Assembly (NCBI GenBank): GCA_022432975.1
Contig: CM039506.1
Coordinates: forward strand, 20,525,614 to 20,589,613
Origin: Begonia masoniana
Taxonomy: Eukaryota; Streptophyta; Magnoliopsida; Cucurbitales; Begoniaceae
Length of the DNA: 64,000 bases
Direction: 5' to 3'
The notes beneath the pieces were generated by a model that made no database searches, was not told the DNA's origin, and saw nothing but the letters and a program-made list of their open reading frames with translations. Below are positions 46,075 to 59,226 of the stretch, one piece after another (position 1 is the first letter of the stretch; every line of letters starts with the position of its first letter). A program made the position numbers and the translations under genes.

Positions 46075-47741
46075 GTAAGTAGTGGATGTGTGTGGTTTTG
46101 CCTTCAGGGCCTACACCATGGAACGGTAGGGAATTGTTTGTTTGGTTGTTTTGTTTTGTCTTGTGTTGTTCATCGTATGTGACATGCATCATTGTTTTCA
46201 AACTACGAAATCACGGGTTTGAGCATCGTGTGCAGTTTGTGAAAGTGAAATGTAAAGATAGGTGAGGCAATGTGTCTGGTTGAGTCACTGAAAGAATGAC
46301 AGTTCGGGAGGTGTCTTGTTGAGTCACCTCGTCGCGAATTAGTGTCTGAAAGAATGACAGTTCGGGAGGTGTCTTGTTGAGTCACCTCGTCGCGAATTAG
46401 TGTCTGAAAGAATGACAGTTCGGGAGGTGTCTTGTTGAGTCACCTCGTCGCGAATTAGTGTCTGAAAGAATGACAGTTCGGGAGGTGTCTTGTTGAGTCA
46501 CCTCGTCGCGAATTAGTGTCTGAAAGAATGACAGTTCGGGAGGTGTCTTGTTGAGTCACCTCGTCGCGAATTAGTGTCTGAAAGAATGACAGTTCGGGAG
46601 GTGTCTTGTTGAGTCACCTCGTCGCGAATTAGTGTCTGAAAGAATGACAGTTCGGGAGGTGTCTTGTTGAGTCACCTCGTCGTGAATTAGTGTCTGAAAG
46701 AATGACAGTTCGGGAGGTGTCTTGTTGAGTCACCTCGTCGCGAATTAGTGTCTGAAAGAATGACAGTTCGGGAGGTGTCTTGTTGAGTCACCTCGTCGCG
46801 AATTAGTGTCTGAAAGAATGACAGTTCGGGAGGTGTCTTGTTGAGTCACCTCGTCGCGAATTAGTGTCTGAAAGAATGACAGTTCGGGAGGTGTCTTGTT
46901 GAGTCACCTCGTCGCGAATTAGTGTCTGAAAGAATGACAGTTCGGGAGGTGTCTTGTTGAGTCACCTCGTCGCGAATTAGTGTCTGAAAGAATGACAGTT
47001 CGGGAGGTGTCTTGTTGAGTCACCTCGTCGTGAATTAGTGTCTGAAAGAATGACAGTTCGGGAGGTGTCTTGTTGAGTCACCTCGTCGCGAATTAGTGTC
47101 TGAAAGAATGACAGTTCGGGAGGTGTCTTGTTGAGTCACCTCGTCGCGAATTAGTGTCTGAAAGAATGACAGTTCGGGAGGTGTCTTGTTGAGTCACCTC
47201 GTCGCGAATTAGTGTCTGAAAGAATGACAGTTCGGGAGGTGTCTGGTTGAGTCACCTCGTCGCGAATTAGTGTCTGAAAGAATGACAGTTCGGGAGGTGT
47301 CTTGTTGAGTCACCTCGTCGTGAATTAGTGTCTGAAAGAATGACAGTTCGGGAGGTGTTTGGTTGAGTCACCTCGTCGCGAATTAGTGTCTGAAAGAATG
47401 ACAGTTCGGGAGGTGTCTACCAGTAAGTTGATAATGAATGAGGTTCATTGATCGACGTGGGAGAAGATCATGTATGGCCGTCCGTGTGTGAACACAATGT
47501 GTGCCTCGGATCTGGCTCTGACGGTCAACGCGTGACCATCCTGTTAGGATAGGTATCCATTTGACGCACTAGTGAAAGTGACGAGTAATGAAACGAGAAC
47601 GAGTTAAACACAACCGAGAGTTAGAAACCGCATGAATTAGGGTTGTGTGTGTGGGTTGTTTGTGTAGTGTGCATTGTGTTTTCGTATGCATTATTCCCTA
47701 CTTACTAAGCATTAGGCTTACTTTTGTGTTCCGTGGTGTAG
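46075..47741 (+). other. Putative leader intron 2 with complementary ends, LTR D plus copy
   Basis: GTAAGT to TGGTGTAG. CCTACACCATGGAA (46110-46123) pairs with TTCCGTGGTGTAGG (47729-47742) over 14 positions, one of them a U-G wobble. The 58-bp tandem array lies wholly inside. Confidence 0.5.
46284..47417 (+). repeat. 58-bp tandem repeat, about 20 copies
   Basis: GAATGACAGTTCGGGAG starts at 46294, 46352, 46410 and so on to 47396, exactly 19 steps of 58. Units are nearly identical (occasional CGTCGTG for CGTCGCG, and TGG for TTG). Each unit carries GAGGTG and CACCTC separated by 11 bases, able to form a small hairpin. Confidence 0.98.
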
Positions 47742-47919
47742 GTGTTGACAGGATTACAGGTGAGAGCCTTATGGAAAGCTAGAACTGGAAGTTGGTGATG
47801 TATGGGCATGCCGGTGCAGGCAGTTGTCGGGGCGTCTCGACCATGGTCTTCGGGGGATGTGGGCTTTGTCTTTTGGTAGTTTATTGTAAATGTATGTCTG
47901 TAGAAATGATGGGAATGCG

Positions 47920-49012
47920 TGATAGATTACAGGCCTGCAATGGGGTTAGAAAACGCATGCGGAAGACAACAAATAGAAACAACGATCGGTGCTCTGTGAA
48001 CACCCCAAAACAGACGCAGAAAATCGATAAACAGGGCAATAAGAAATTGAAAATGGTGAGAGGGTGAGAAGAGTGATACCGAGCTTCCAGGGAGTGGGTG
48101 CTGTGCAGAATGGTGCGGAAATGGTGGAGGAGGGAAATGAAGGCCATAAACCGACCTAGAAACGATTCAGCGTTCTGGTTGATAGAATTCCTTCGTTGCC
48201 AGCGAAAGAGTTCTCGGCGGAGGGAACTATGGCGTTCGCCCATCCCTTCATCGCTTCCATTGTTTGGAAGAGGAAGAGAGGGACTAAGATCACCCCCTAG
48301 CAGCCATGAGCTCGGGGTGAAATCGGGGGCTTCATCCAGGCGCTGCGCGCCGATGAAGCACCGAGAGAAAATCTCTCTATCGCTCGCGGAGAGCATTCCG
48401 AACAAGAAGAAGAAACTCCTTTTCAATTCCAAAAATTCGTAGTATAAGCTAAAAAATTTACAGAAGTGGAAGAGGAGCTAATACAGGAGGGAGAAGCTTC
48501 AGATGGCGACGAGAGGGAGAAACCGAAGAGGAGAGCGTCTGCGTTTCTTCCCGTTAATAGCTGTTGGAGCTTCTGCAAAATGCTGCGGTTCGGTTCGCTG
48601 GGTAAGGCACTCCAGCCGGTTCAGCATCTTGCACTTTGGTTCAGCTCCCTTTTGGCCTTGGTTCATCCGGTTCAGGTTGGTTCCTCTTGGTTCGGCCTTG
48701 GTTCGGCATTCTTTAGGCCTCGGTTCACCTTCCTTTGAAGACCATTACAAAAAACTACATTATAAAAGCTAAAGTTTGCTAATTAACGAGTTTTAAACAA
48801 AACTAAAGTTTCCTAAAAATATACAAATTAAATACAAGGCTCGGTTACATAATTTGAATTAAAGGAAAACAAATTCCTTCTTCAATGATTTTCTCCAAGC
48901 ATTGAGAAACCATTTACCTACAAAATTCCACAAGTCCATTAGATAGATAAAATAGATATAATAAATACTTACCTTGACTTGTGCTCAATGGATCAGGGCC
49001 GTGGGCATATCA
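47920..49012 (-). repeat. 3' LTR of LARD C
   Basis: 1093 bp, TGATAG to ATATCA as read on the plus strand. Contains ten GGTTC words between about 48585 and 48730. It retains the uninterrupted site (CATGA, 48305-48309) where the other LTR took in solo LTR B. Confidence 0.94.
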
Positions 49013-49021
49013 TCCCCTCCC
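49013..49021 (-). other. Polypurine tract of LARD C
   Basis: Minus strand GGGAGGGGA directly against the 3' LTR TGATAT. Confidence 0.85.
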
Positions 49022-50233
49022 GATTCTTGAGGATTTGACCTTCAAATCTAATGGTGAATGTCATGGAGGATGTTGCAACACTTAGGATAAAATTCTAACA
49101 AAAATGCTTAAACAAGCAATCCATAATAGACACAAAATATAGTTATCCTAAAGTTGAAAAACTATTTTTACCATCCACAATTATCTCAAATAAATTTTAA
49201 GATTAAATTGTTCATTTCAACAATTTAGAAAACAAGCATTCAAGATAAAAGCAAGTTTGATGCAAGCATAATCGAACAATTTCATTTCTCATGCTAAACC
49301 AACAAGAAAATATTGAACCAAGAGTTAATTATCATTTTCAAAGAAAACAACACTTGGCTTCAAGCAATTAAAATCCACCTAAAAGAATAAAAGTTTAAAA
49401 TCAAGCTTAGCATAAGTTTAACTTAAATTCAAACTCATTGAAAACAATTTTCACTAAAATTTGAGTTAGGATCCGTCAATTAAAATAGGCAACATATTTG
49501 CAACAAAAACTCTTTCTTCTTAGTTCTATCCATCAAGATAAGCATAGGCAAGAATTTAAACATAACATTCAAAATAATAAGAACTATCAAAGAGAGTTTT
49601 TCCTCAAGCAATTCAAATCATCCAATGAACCCAATATTCAATTAATCCAAAATAATCAATAAGAGGCATTGGAGCATACCTTGTTGCCGAAAGACTTTTC
49701 CAACTCCATGGTTTATCCATAACCAACGTTCAAAATTGGAGTAGAAAGCTAAACAATCCTCAAAAGATAAAACAATAGGCATATATTTTGATTTAATCTT
49801 TACCTTGGTCAACAACAATTAAACTAATTGACCAAGCACTAGACTCTAAAGTGAAACTCTAAATTGAAGTCCTAAACATTTAATCAAACACCACAACAAA
49901 TCAAACAAGTTAATCAAAGAAAATAAACTTGCAACTAATATCAATGATAAGCTATTGGGTCTAGGCAACCCTCTAGAACTTTTGTGGAAATCGTCACACT
50001 ATCCCACACCCTTTATAGGCGACTGCCTCACACGGCGATCTGTCGGGCCCAATGGCCAGCGGTAAACCTCGGACAATACCAACGGCCCACAGAGGAAAGC
50101 TCCTTGCCACAAACACAAATCACTCGACGTACAAGTGAATCCTAAGTTACTAACAAGATAGTATATGACATGCTTTTGTTAAAAATATCGGACCTCAAGT
50201 TAACATAGTCCTAAACAAAACAAAACACATACT

Positions 50234-51233
<1,000 letters not shown>

Positions 51234-51272
51234 AGAAACAAAACAACAAGACAATCACTTAAACAAGAAAAT

Positions 51273-51600
51273 AGAACATGCCTTTCAAGAATAACATTCT
51301 GAAAATTAAACCAATACGGACCATGGTTAGTTCATGCTTGCTAATCAGAAACATGAGGTTAATATGGAAAAATCATATCAGATAATATCACAGCAATGAA
51401 ATCCAAATGAACAGCAAATTCAAACAATTACACAACACAAACAAAAATCACAACAATTAGAACATGCTTTTCAAGAAAACATTCTAAGAATTAAAACTGA
51501 TACGGGCCATGGTTAATTCATGCTAGCTAATCAGAAACATGAGGTTAATATGGAAAAATCATATCAAATAATTGTCATAGCAATGTACTTCAAATAACAA
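51273..51600. repeat. 185-bp direct duplication in the LARD internal domain
   Basis: TAGAACATGC at 51273 and 51458, followed in both by similar sequence through GGTTAATATGGAAAAATC. Divergence shows it is older than the LTR pair. Confidence 0.85.
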
Positions 51601-52837
51601 CAAGTTCAATCACAGACAAACATAAAACACAATTTGCTCTCGGTCAACAGTTCCGAAGAGTCTCCCAACAGACTTAAACTAAAAGGGGACAGAAAAGTAC
51701 CTTTTAAGCAAAACAATTGATAACTCCAAAATTGCCAATTAAGGAGGCATCTTGCCTTGGGAGATGGGTACAAAAACTGCACAACAAATGTTTTGACAAA
51801 AACACACACAAACAGGTTCTAAAATACAAAAACACAAGGTTCAAATGCTAAACCTCTTAGCAATTTGAACAACAAACAAACCCCTAAACGCGTTTCTAAA
51901 CAAGACAGAAAAAGGACGAGAAAAACAGCAAGAAAACAACAAGAAAAGAGCAGAGAAAAATGCTTAAAAACATAAACAAACATAGCCTAAAAACTAGACA
52001 AAAACTATCACCAATTCAATACATATGCTATGTAATATTTATCTGCTAAAACTCATCAACTACCCTTGGTGATCAACACTTAAACATAATTAAGCATGCT
52101 TGCAGAACATTTTTTTTTTTTTAACAATTTCAACTCCTAAACAATTCAGGTTTTCACAACAAAACAAGAAATCAAATGCCTAAATGCTGACTCTAACATG
52201 CTGACATTATCAGTTAAAACATAAACCAGAAGAGAAAAACATGACAGCAAGTTAAATAGAAACAATAAAAGAAAAAAATCACAAAAACGTGATGACATTT
52301 GACACTAACCGGAACAAACAGAAAACATGACTTGAAAGTGGTTGACTGTGGGTGCAACATTGGTGAATATGGAACACTTAAACAGAAACAAAAAATCAAA
52401 ACATGCTGGACAATAAAACCGAAGCTACCAGCAAACCAGAAAGTAAAATAGAAAGCAACCCTTTTTTTTAAAAAAAAAAACAGAACAAGTAGTAGAACAT
52501 AATCGAAACAATCACTAAATGCATGCTAGCGGAAATGAAACAAGGTGATCATGCCTCCATGAGACACAAAACAAAACAAAAAAGCAGTGGAGAAACATTC
52601 AGCAAAACAGAAAATTTACAGCTACAGCAAACGGCAACAACATTCTAACTTAAACAGACAGAACAAACTAAACAATCTAGTTAACACATGCTGAACAACA
52701 CATAATGAAAGAACATAACAAAATGAACAATGACACTTCAGACTACGAAAAACAGAAAGCAGCAACTAAACAGAACATTAACAGCAGAACAAGGGGACTG
52801 AAAAAACAGAACCTGAATTGCAAACAAAGAGCACTTA

Positions 52838-52849
52838 GCTCTGATACCA
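52838..52849 (-). other. Primer binding site of LARD C
   Basis: Minus strand TGGTATCAGAGC, initiator Met-tRNA type, two bases inside the 5' LTR. Confidence 0.92.
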
Positions 52850-53457
52850 CTTGATAGATTCCAGGCCTGCAATGGGGTTAGAAAACGCATGCGGAAGACA
52901 ACAAATAGAAACAACGATCGGTGCTCTGTGAACACCCCAAAACAGACGTAAAAAATTGATAAACAGGGCAATAAGAAATTGAAAATGGCGAGAGGGAGAG
53001 AAGAGTGATACCGAGCTTCCAGGGAGTGGGTGCTGTGCAGAATGGTGCAGGAAATGGTGGAGGAGGGAAATGAAGGCCCTAAACCGACCCAGAAACGATT
53101 CAGCAGTTCTGGTTGATAGAATTCCTTCGTTGCCAGCGAAAGAGTTCTCGGCGGAGGGAACTATGGCGTTCGCCCATCCCTTCATCGCTTCCATTGTTTG
53201 GAAGAGGAAGAGAGGGACTAAGATCACCCCCTAGCAGCCACGATGTAACGACCCTAATACCGTACCCAATTTCTCGTAATTATTTTTCATTTTCTTTTAT
53301 ACTTAGCGTTTATGCGGAAAACATTTTTGAAATCAAGTTAAATAAAACTTTTAAAACAATTATAAACATTTAATTTAAAACTATAAACAATTAAAACTAT
53401 TTAAAACAGTAAACAAATCGCAGAGGGGCAAAACCGGAAAAACAGAGAGGAATGAAA

Positions 53458-53592
53458 GCAGCGACTGATCGCTGTAGGCGCTGCACATTGCAGCGCCCGA
53501 TCGCTGCAGTGTGCAGCGCCCAGTCGCTGCACATTGCAGCTATTGGGCGCTGCATTGTGCAGCGCCCAGTCACTGCACAATGCAGCGTGCAA
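53458..53592. repeat. GCTGCA/TGCAGC palindrome cluster in solo LTR B
   Basis: About ten GCTGCA or TGCAGC words, many as facing pairs such as CGCTGCACATTGCAGCG, in 135 bp. LTR-B copies 1 and 2 lack it. It sits in the segment after acceptor 2, as does the GCGATCGC cluster of LTR G. Confidence 0.85.
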
Positions 53593-54159
53593 CGACCATT
53601 TTCCCCCCCTCTCCCTGATCTTCTACCAACCTTTCCCTGTAAAACAAGTGCTCTCTGGAAATTCCAGAGAGCAAAACATTACTCTTCGTTTAAGCATTTT
53701 TCCAATTCCATCACTATCAATTTATCATTTAAACTCAATTTAAACTCAACTAAAACGTGTTCTAAACTCAATCAACTTGCAGCGGACTTTGCGAAATCAA
53801 ACTGCGTGGATAGCTCTAAAAACCGAGCCTATTCGTAACCAATCCTAAAACCATTTAAAACATTTCTATAACATTCGAATAAAAGACTTAACAAAACGTT
53901 TTAAATACGATTACCAAAACATTTGAAACGTCAAAAGTAAACCTATCAACTACCAGACCAAGCATCCTAATATGTTCTATACAAATTAACATCAGCCCAA
54001 ACATCACGAAAATCCCAAAGTCTATACATACTTCCCCCACGGGTCAAAACGCGCCTCGAACTGCCCAGCGCACTCCCACGGGCCATCATCCATCAACTGC
54101 CTCAGACATCAGAAGGAGGAACGTCGTCGTCACCTGGATCTACGTCACCTATAACGTCA

Positions 54160-54725
54160 CCTACACCATACAGACACCTATGAGATAATGAAATCTCAGT
54201 AAGCTACGTAAATGCAGATGCATGCGTGCGTATGCCATTCAAAAAACATGCAGATTCATATTCAGATACAGATTCATTACGTCGCAGATAGACAGATTGT
54301 CACCGAGATCGCAACCCACTAACCGGAGAGAGCCCATCCTGTGGTCGGACTACTCTTTCCAGCTAGAGGAGGGGGGTACACGCTTGCAACACGCACAGCC
54401 GTGCCTGAGCCCCACCTCGCGTGACCAGATACAGACAGATTACGTTCATTCATTACAGAGGTTCGTTTTCTTTTCTTAAAACACGTGCGGAAATTCATTT
54501 TCATGTCATTTGAAATACGTGATGCATGAACAGATATGAGCATAATATAAACATTCAATAAACAAGCACATGTATACCATCAAGACTGTAAATGAAATAA
54601 CCTACAAAACGTTTAAACCTAACTACCCAACCAAAGCAATTAAAACAAACCATCCTTTAACATCCTCGACGCGACATCGAAGTACGGTGTAGGCCCATCG
54701 GCCAGAGTAAGTCACGAGAACTTAC
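54160..54725 (-). other. Putative leader intron 2 with complementary ends, solo LTR B
   Basis: Minus strand GTAAGT to TGGTGTAG. Blocks 54682-54693 and 54160-54171 pair over 12 positions with one G-U. Confidence 0.45.
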
Positions 54726-54770
54726 CTTGAGCGCGCTGAATCTCAAGCTTCGTCCACGGGAGTTGTGTGT
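54726..54770 (-). other. Predicted LTR leader mini-exon, solo LTR B
   Basis: 45 nt between CTCAG/ACA and CAAG/GTAAGT on the minus strand. The acceptor side has lost the usual GT after AG. Confidence 0.4.
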
Positions 54771-57059
54771 CTGAGGCAAATTTCAAATCTTAACTAAAGA
54801 ACTTTTCCTAAATTCTTAACTTAGCTAATCGAAGCGTTTATAACGTCAATTAACGCTCGATAATCCAAAACCTCAATTAACGAGTTTTTCCTTAAAAACC
54901 CGAAAATCTATAAATTTTAACTTTTTTCACAAATTAATTTAACTTCGTCCAATAACGTCCAATACGTTCAATATATACTTAATCACGGCTAACCTATTAA
55001 TTACGAACCCTAATTCGCATTTTTAACGAAAATAAATCGAAACCCTAAACGGAATTCTAACGCTAAACCGGTCCGAAAATTGAAAACCAAAGCTCTAGAA
55101 TCATAGGTTCGTACCTAGGATAGCGATTGGAGGAGAAATCACGAAGAACGGAGGAGAAATGGAGGAGAACGGAGGTCGGAATCGTTGGAAATCGTCGGCG
55201 GCCGAGAGAGAAAGCTCTCTGTCGTTTTCGCGAAACAGAGAAGAAGAGAGAAAGTGAGGGAGAGAAGAAAGAATTGTGATTTTATAAAATTGATTTGACA
55301 AATTACCATTTTGCCCTTTGCACTAAATTCTATCTGTTTCGTCGTTCGGTTCATAAATCGTCTAGCTATTCGGTTTCCTCAAATCTTCTTATTTCACCAA
55401 TAGCCCTTATTCATTATTTAGGTCCTATTAAAACTGTTCGTTCACAATTCGGACCTCGTTTACTATTTTTACTAAAACGTCCTTTATATTACGAGAAATG
55501 TAATTACTCGGAATATAGCGTTAAATTTTCGAAAAATCTCGTAAATTCCTTAAAATTCCTATTAATCGTTAGGATCGAAATGACGCTTTCCGTTTGCGAA
55601 ACTGATTTAATTTGACATATTTATGAAAATGCCATTATATTATAAAATATGAATATAATATATTAAATCCAAAAATCCGTACAAGTCGGATATTACACAC
55701 GAGCTCGGGGTGAAATCGGGGGCTTCATCCAGGCGCTGCGTGCCGATGAAGCACCGAGAGAAAATCTCTCTATCCCTCGCGGAGAGCATTCCGAACAAGA
55801 AGAAGAAACTCCTTTTCAATTCCAAAAATTCGTAGTATAAGCTAAAAAATTTACAAAAGTGGAAGAGGAGCTAAATATAGGAGGGAGAAGCTTCAAATGG
55901 CGACGAGAGGGAGAAACCGAAGAGGAGAGCGTCTGCGTTTCTTCCCGTTAATAGCCGTTGGAGCTTCTGCAAAATGCTGCGGTTCGGTTCGCTGGGTAAG
56001 GCACTCCAGCCGGTTCAGCATCTTGCACTTTGGTTCAGCTCCCTTTTGGCCTTGGTTCATCCGGTTCAGGTTGGTTCCTCTTGGTTCGGCCTTGGTTCGG
56101 CATTCTTTAGGCCTCGGTTCACCTTCCTTTGAAGACCATTACAAAAAACTACATTATAAAAGCTAAAGTTTGCTAATTAACGAGTTTTAGACAAAACTAA
56201 AGTTTCCTAAAAATATACAAATTAAATACAAGGCTCGGTTACATAATTTGAATTAAAGGAAAACAAATTCCTTCTTCAATGATTTTCTCCAAGCCTTGAG
56301 AAACTATTTACCTACAAAATTCCACAAGTCCATTAGATAGATAAAATAGATATAATAAATACTTACCTTGACTTGTGCTCAATGGATCAAGGCCGTGGGC
56401 ATATCAATGCGTAACTTTCTTTTTGGTTGATGTTTTGAGAGTTATTGTATAGCTATTTGTATTTGTTGTATATAGTCATAGTTAAGGGTGATGTGTCGCC
56501 CTATACTGTGAATTTTCTTCACTTAGGGATGTTAGTATTATAGTTTCTCTCTTTACTGTTATTTGGAGATTTTATATGCTGGATAGTTGAGTGGATAGTT
56601 GAGTAAGAATATTCTGGAATTGGTTGGGGATTGATTCGTTTGCAGGTACCTAGCATTTAGAGGCGCCATTTTCAGGCGTTATTTTGTCAAAATTTTCAGG
56701 GAGGACGCCGTGGTGCTTAACAATTAGGATTAAGGGAAATTAGTGAGTCTAGACAGCTAGGTATAACATAAGAGAGCTTCAGGAGACTTAGCTTTACATT
56801 CCACTGTGTCAGTTTTATTTTATGTTTTTGGGTGTATGAAAATTATTTTTAAACGTCGTTTTCATTGGGGTTGAGTGAGCCAAGTAGTGCACCGAGCCAG
56901 GGTTGGTTCGGGGGCATTACATACTAGGTCAAATCTGGTTATTTTAGGTTCTGGAAGTTTAATCTGAAGATTTAGAAATACATACGTTAGATTCTAGGAT
57001 GACTTTTGGTTGGAACTTTTAGGATTTTGATTTTAACTCTGTAATGTGAAATGTTCTAG

Positions 57060-57105
57060 GTGAAGAAGGTCTGAAGAGAAGTGCTCCATTTGCTAAGGAA
57101 ACCAG
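57060..57105 (+). other. Predicted LTR leader mini-exon, LTR E copy 1
   Basis: 46 nt between TTCTAG/GTG and CCAG/GTAAGT. Block 57141-57154 pairs with 57971-57984 at 13 of 14 positions. Confidence 0.5.
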
Positions 57106-57544
57106 GTAAGTGAGCGAGTAAGACTTCCGGCCATTAGGGCCCTACATCACAAGGGTACTAGGTAGAAGTTGTTTATGATGTTTGAAAGTTACCTGTGCCA
57201 TTGTTTTGTTTGGTTATGAAACTCGAATTTATAGTACGATCTCTGATGAATGTATGACATGTTCTGTAGTCTGATGAACAAAGTGTACTCATGCTCATGA
57301 ATCATGAATATTTCTCAAGCATATGGAAATGTTTTAAGTGCATGTTTTCTCTCATGAACAAGAAATGAACATGAAACTTATGCAACAAGGATTAAGAGAG
57401 GGTTGGGGGCGGTTTGGCGTATGTCACTGTCCAAAAGAAGGACCATGAATATGACCCGCAAGGGACTATGTACACTCTCACTGTGACTTGTTGGTTGGAA
57501 CTTTTAGGATTTTGATTTAACTCTGTTAATGTGAAATGTTCTAG

Positions 57545-57591
57545 GTGAAAGAAGGTCTGAAGAGAAGTGCTCCATTTGCTAAGGACACCAG
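57545..57591 (+). other. Predicted LTR leader mini-exon, LTR E duplicated copy
   Basis: 47 nt second copy created by the tandem duplication, with both boundary motifs intact. The shared acceptor 2 is at 57983/57984. Confidence 0.45.
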
Positions 57592-58329
57592 GTAAGTGAG
57601 CGAGTAAGACTTCCGGCCATTAGTGGCCCTACATCACAAGGTACTAGGTAGAAGTTGTTTATGATGTTGAAAGTTACCCTGTGCCATTGTTTTGTTTGGT
57701 TATGAACTCGAATTTATAGTACGATCTCTGATGAATGTATGACACTGTTCTGTAGTCTGATGAACAAAGTGTACTCATGCTCATGAATCATGAATATTTC
57801 TCAAGCATATGGAAATGTTTTAAGTGCCTGTTTTCTCTCATGAACAAGAATGAACTGAAACTTAGCACAAGAACAAGAGAAGATCATGAACATGTGTTTA
57901 TTTAAACTGTGCATCCATGCATACACATTTGCTTTGCACTCCTTACTAAGCATTAGGCTTATAGTTTGAACCTTATGATGTAGGTGAAGAACCATCAAGT
58001 GAGGATTTCAAATTCAATGAGGATGCCTAAGATTGGTTGCTAGGATGGTGCTCAGGGTGACTGTGTGTGACTGGAAAGCGATTATGACCCCCTGGTTACT
58101 GCTCTTTTGATGTTAGTAAGAATATGAAAACTGAGGTCTAAGTAGGATGGGATTTTCTCATAGGTTGGATTTTGGTATTGTCTGATTCAACTTCTAAGTT
58201 TGAGGATGATTACGTGGATATATATATAGAATGATCTGTTTTATTTAAGTCTTCCGCTACATGCATTCTAAATGGATTCAAGAATTATATTTGTATAAGT
58301 TTACGTTAATTGAATTGAAGTCTGTGAAG

Positions 58330-58960
58330 GTCAGGTTGTCTTTTATCGGATGATGCCTAATGGGTCACGTGGAGTGGACATGTTCAGTGGTAGATGATTT
58401 CTACCGGTAGATGTTAAGGGATCATGTTCACCAGAAGATATCTTCTATCGGATGATGTCTAACTAGTCACGTGTAGTGCACATGTCCAGTGGTAGATGAT
58501 TTCTACCGATAGATGTTAAGGGTTCATGTTCATCGGTAGAATGTTACTATCGGTAGATCTTAAGGGTTCCTGTTTATCGGTGGAAGTCTTCTATCAGGTG
58601 ATGTTTAAAGAGTCACGTGGGATGCACATGTCAATCGGTAGATGTAGATTTTCACTATCGGTAGAACTGAGTGTTAAGTCTTGTCTTTTGTGATCGGAAG
58701 GAGTTTAATGTGTCACGTGGGATGCACATGTCAATCGATAGATGCAGATTTTCTCTTTAGGTAGAAGTGTGTATTATGATTTGTCGTCTTGTGATCGGAA
58801 GATGTGAGTGAGGATGATTTGTCGTTTTGTGATCGGATGATATGAGAGAAGATGATTTGTCGTTTGTGATCGGATGATGTGAGTAGTGATGATTTGTCTT
58901 TTTGCATTCGGCAAATGTGAGTGGAGAGTTTTGTCGTTTGCGACCGGTAGATGTTCCTTG
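58330..58960 (+). repeat. ATCGG-(T/A)-GATG word repeats in LTR E
   Basis: At least a dozen words such as TATCGGTAGATG, TATCGGATGATG and GATCGGAAGATG. Toward the end they fall into a short tandem around TTTGTCGTTTGTGATCGG. Homologous in core to the family A 81-bp unit (TTGTCGTTTAGCGATCGG). Confidence 0.8.
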
Positions 58961-59226
58961 AGTTTCAGTTCTCTCAACCAAAGGTTTTGAGATTTCTTTT
59001 GTATTATATATATGTGTTTATTCGACGAGTTTTCCTGCTGCAAGGTCGAGGATTTAAAGATAAAATTTTATCATCTGGAGAAATGTTTAAGGTTTTCCTG
59101 AAAAATTTCTTAGTCTCGTTTTATGTCGTAAATAGTAAACCGGGTTCAAAAAAGAAAAAAAAAAACTTGGGGTGTTACAATTAAGTGATGAAATATGCAT
59201 GGCCCTACTGGGGATGTTACAGTTGT

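Larger units (their letters stand above)
53244..55697 (-). mobile_element. Solo LTR, family B, inside the LARD LTR
   Basis: 2454 bp, TGTAACGACCC to GGATATTACA, with perfect CACGA duplications (53239-53243 and 55698-55702). Donor 1 CTAG/GTACGA at 55115/55114, mini-exon 54726-54770, acceptor 2 before 54160. This is the innermost and therefore youngest insertion of the nest. Confidence 0.96.
52852..56406 (-). repeat. 5' LTR of LARD C, interrupted by solo LTR B
   Basis: Pieces 52852-53243 and 55703-56406 equal the 3' LTR except for scattered substitutions. Solo LTR B accounts for the extra 2459 bp including one CACGA. Confidence 0.94.
57006..57880 (+). repeat. 485-bp tandem duplication inside LTR E
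   Basis: TTGGTTGGAACTTTTAGG occurs at 57006 and 57491, and sequence stays parallel for about 390 bp. The duplication includes the predicted mini-exon and its GTAAGT donor. Confidence 0.92.

Noticed and set aside
46284..47417. CRISPR-like array
   Set aside because: Contiguous tandem repeat without unique spacers, in a plant LTR.
47881..48432. 183-codon minus-strand frame, with similar frames at 52835-53227 and 55640-55825
   Set aside because: It lies across the LARD LTR, runs past its end, is not kept in the second LTR, and has no recognisable domain.
48503..48772. Identical 89-codon frame in both LARD LTRs (also 55897-56166)
   Set aside because: Identity follows from LTR duplication; it is antisense to the element and reads through the GGTTC word array.
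59171..59179. End of LTR E at GGTGTTACA 59179
   Set aside because: The flank does not match the left duplication; GGATGTTACA ending at 59221 is followed by GTTGT, which does, and aligns with the family A end.
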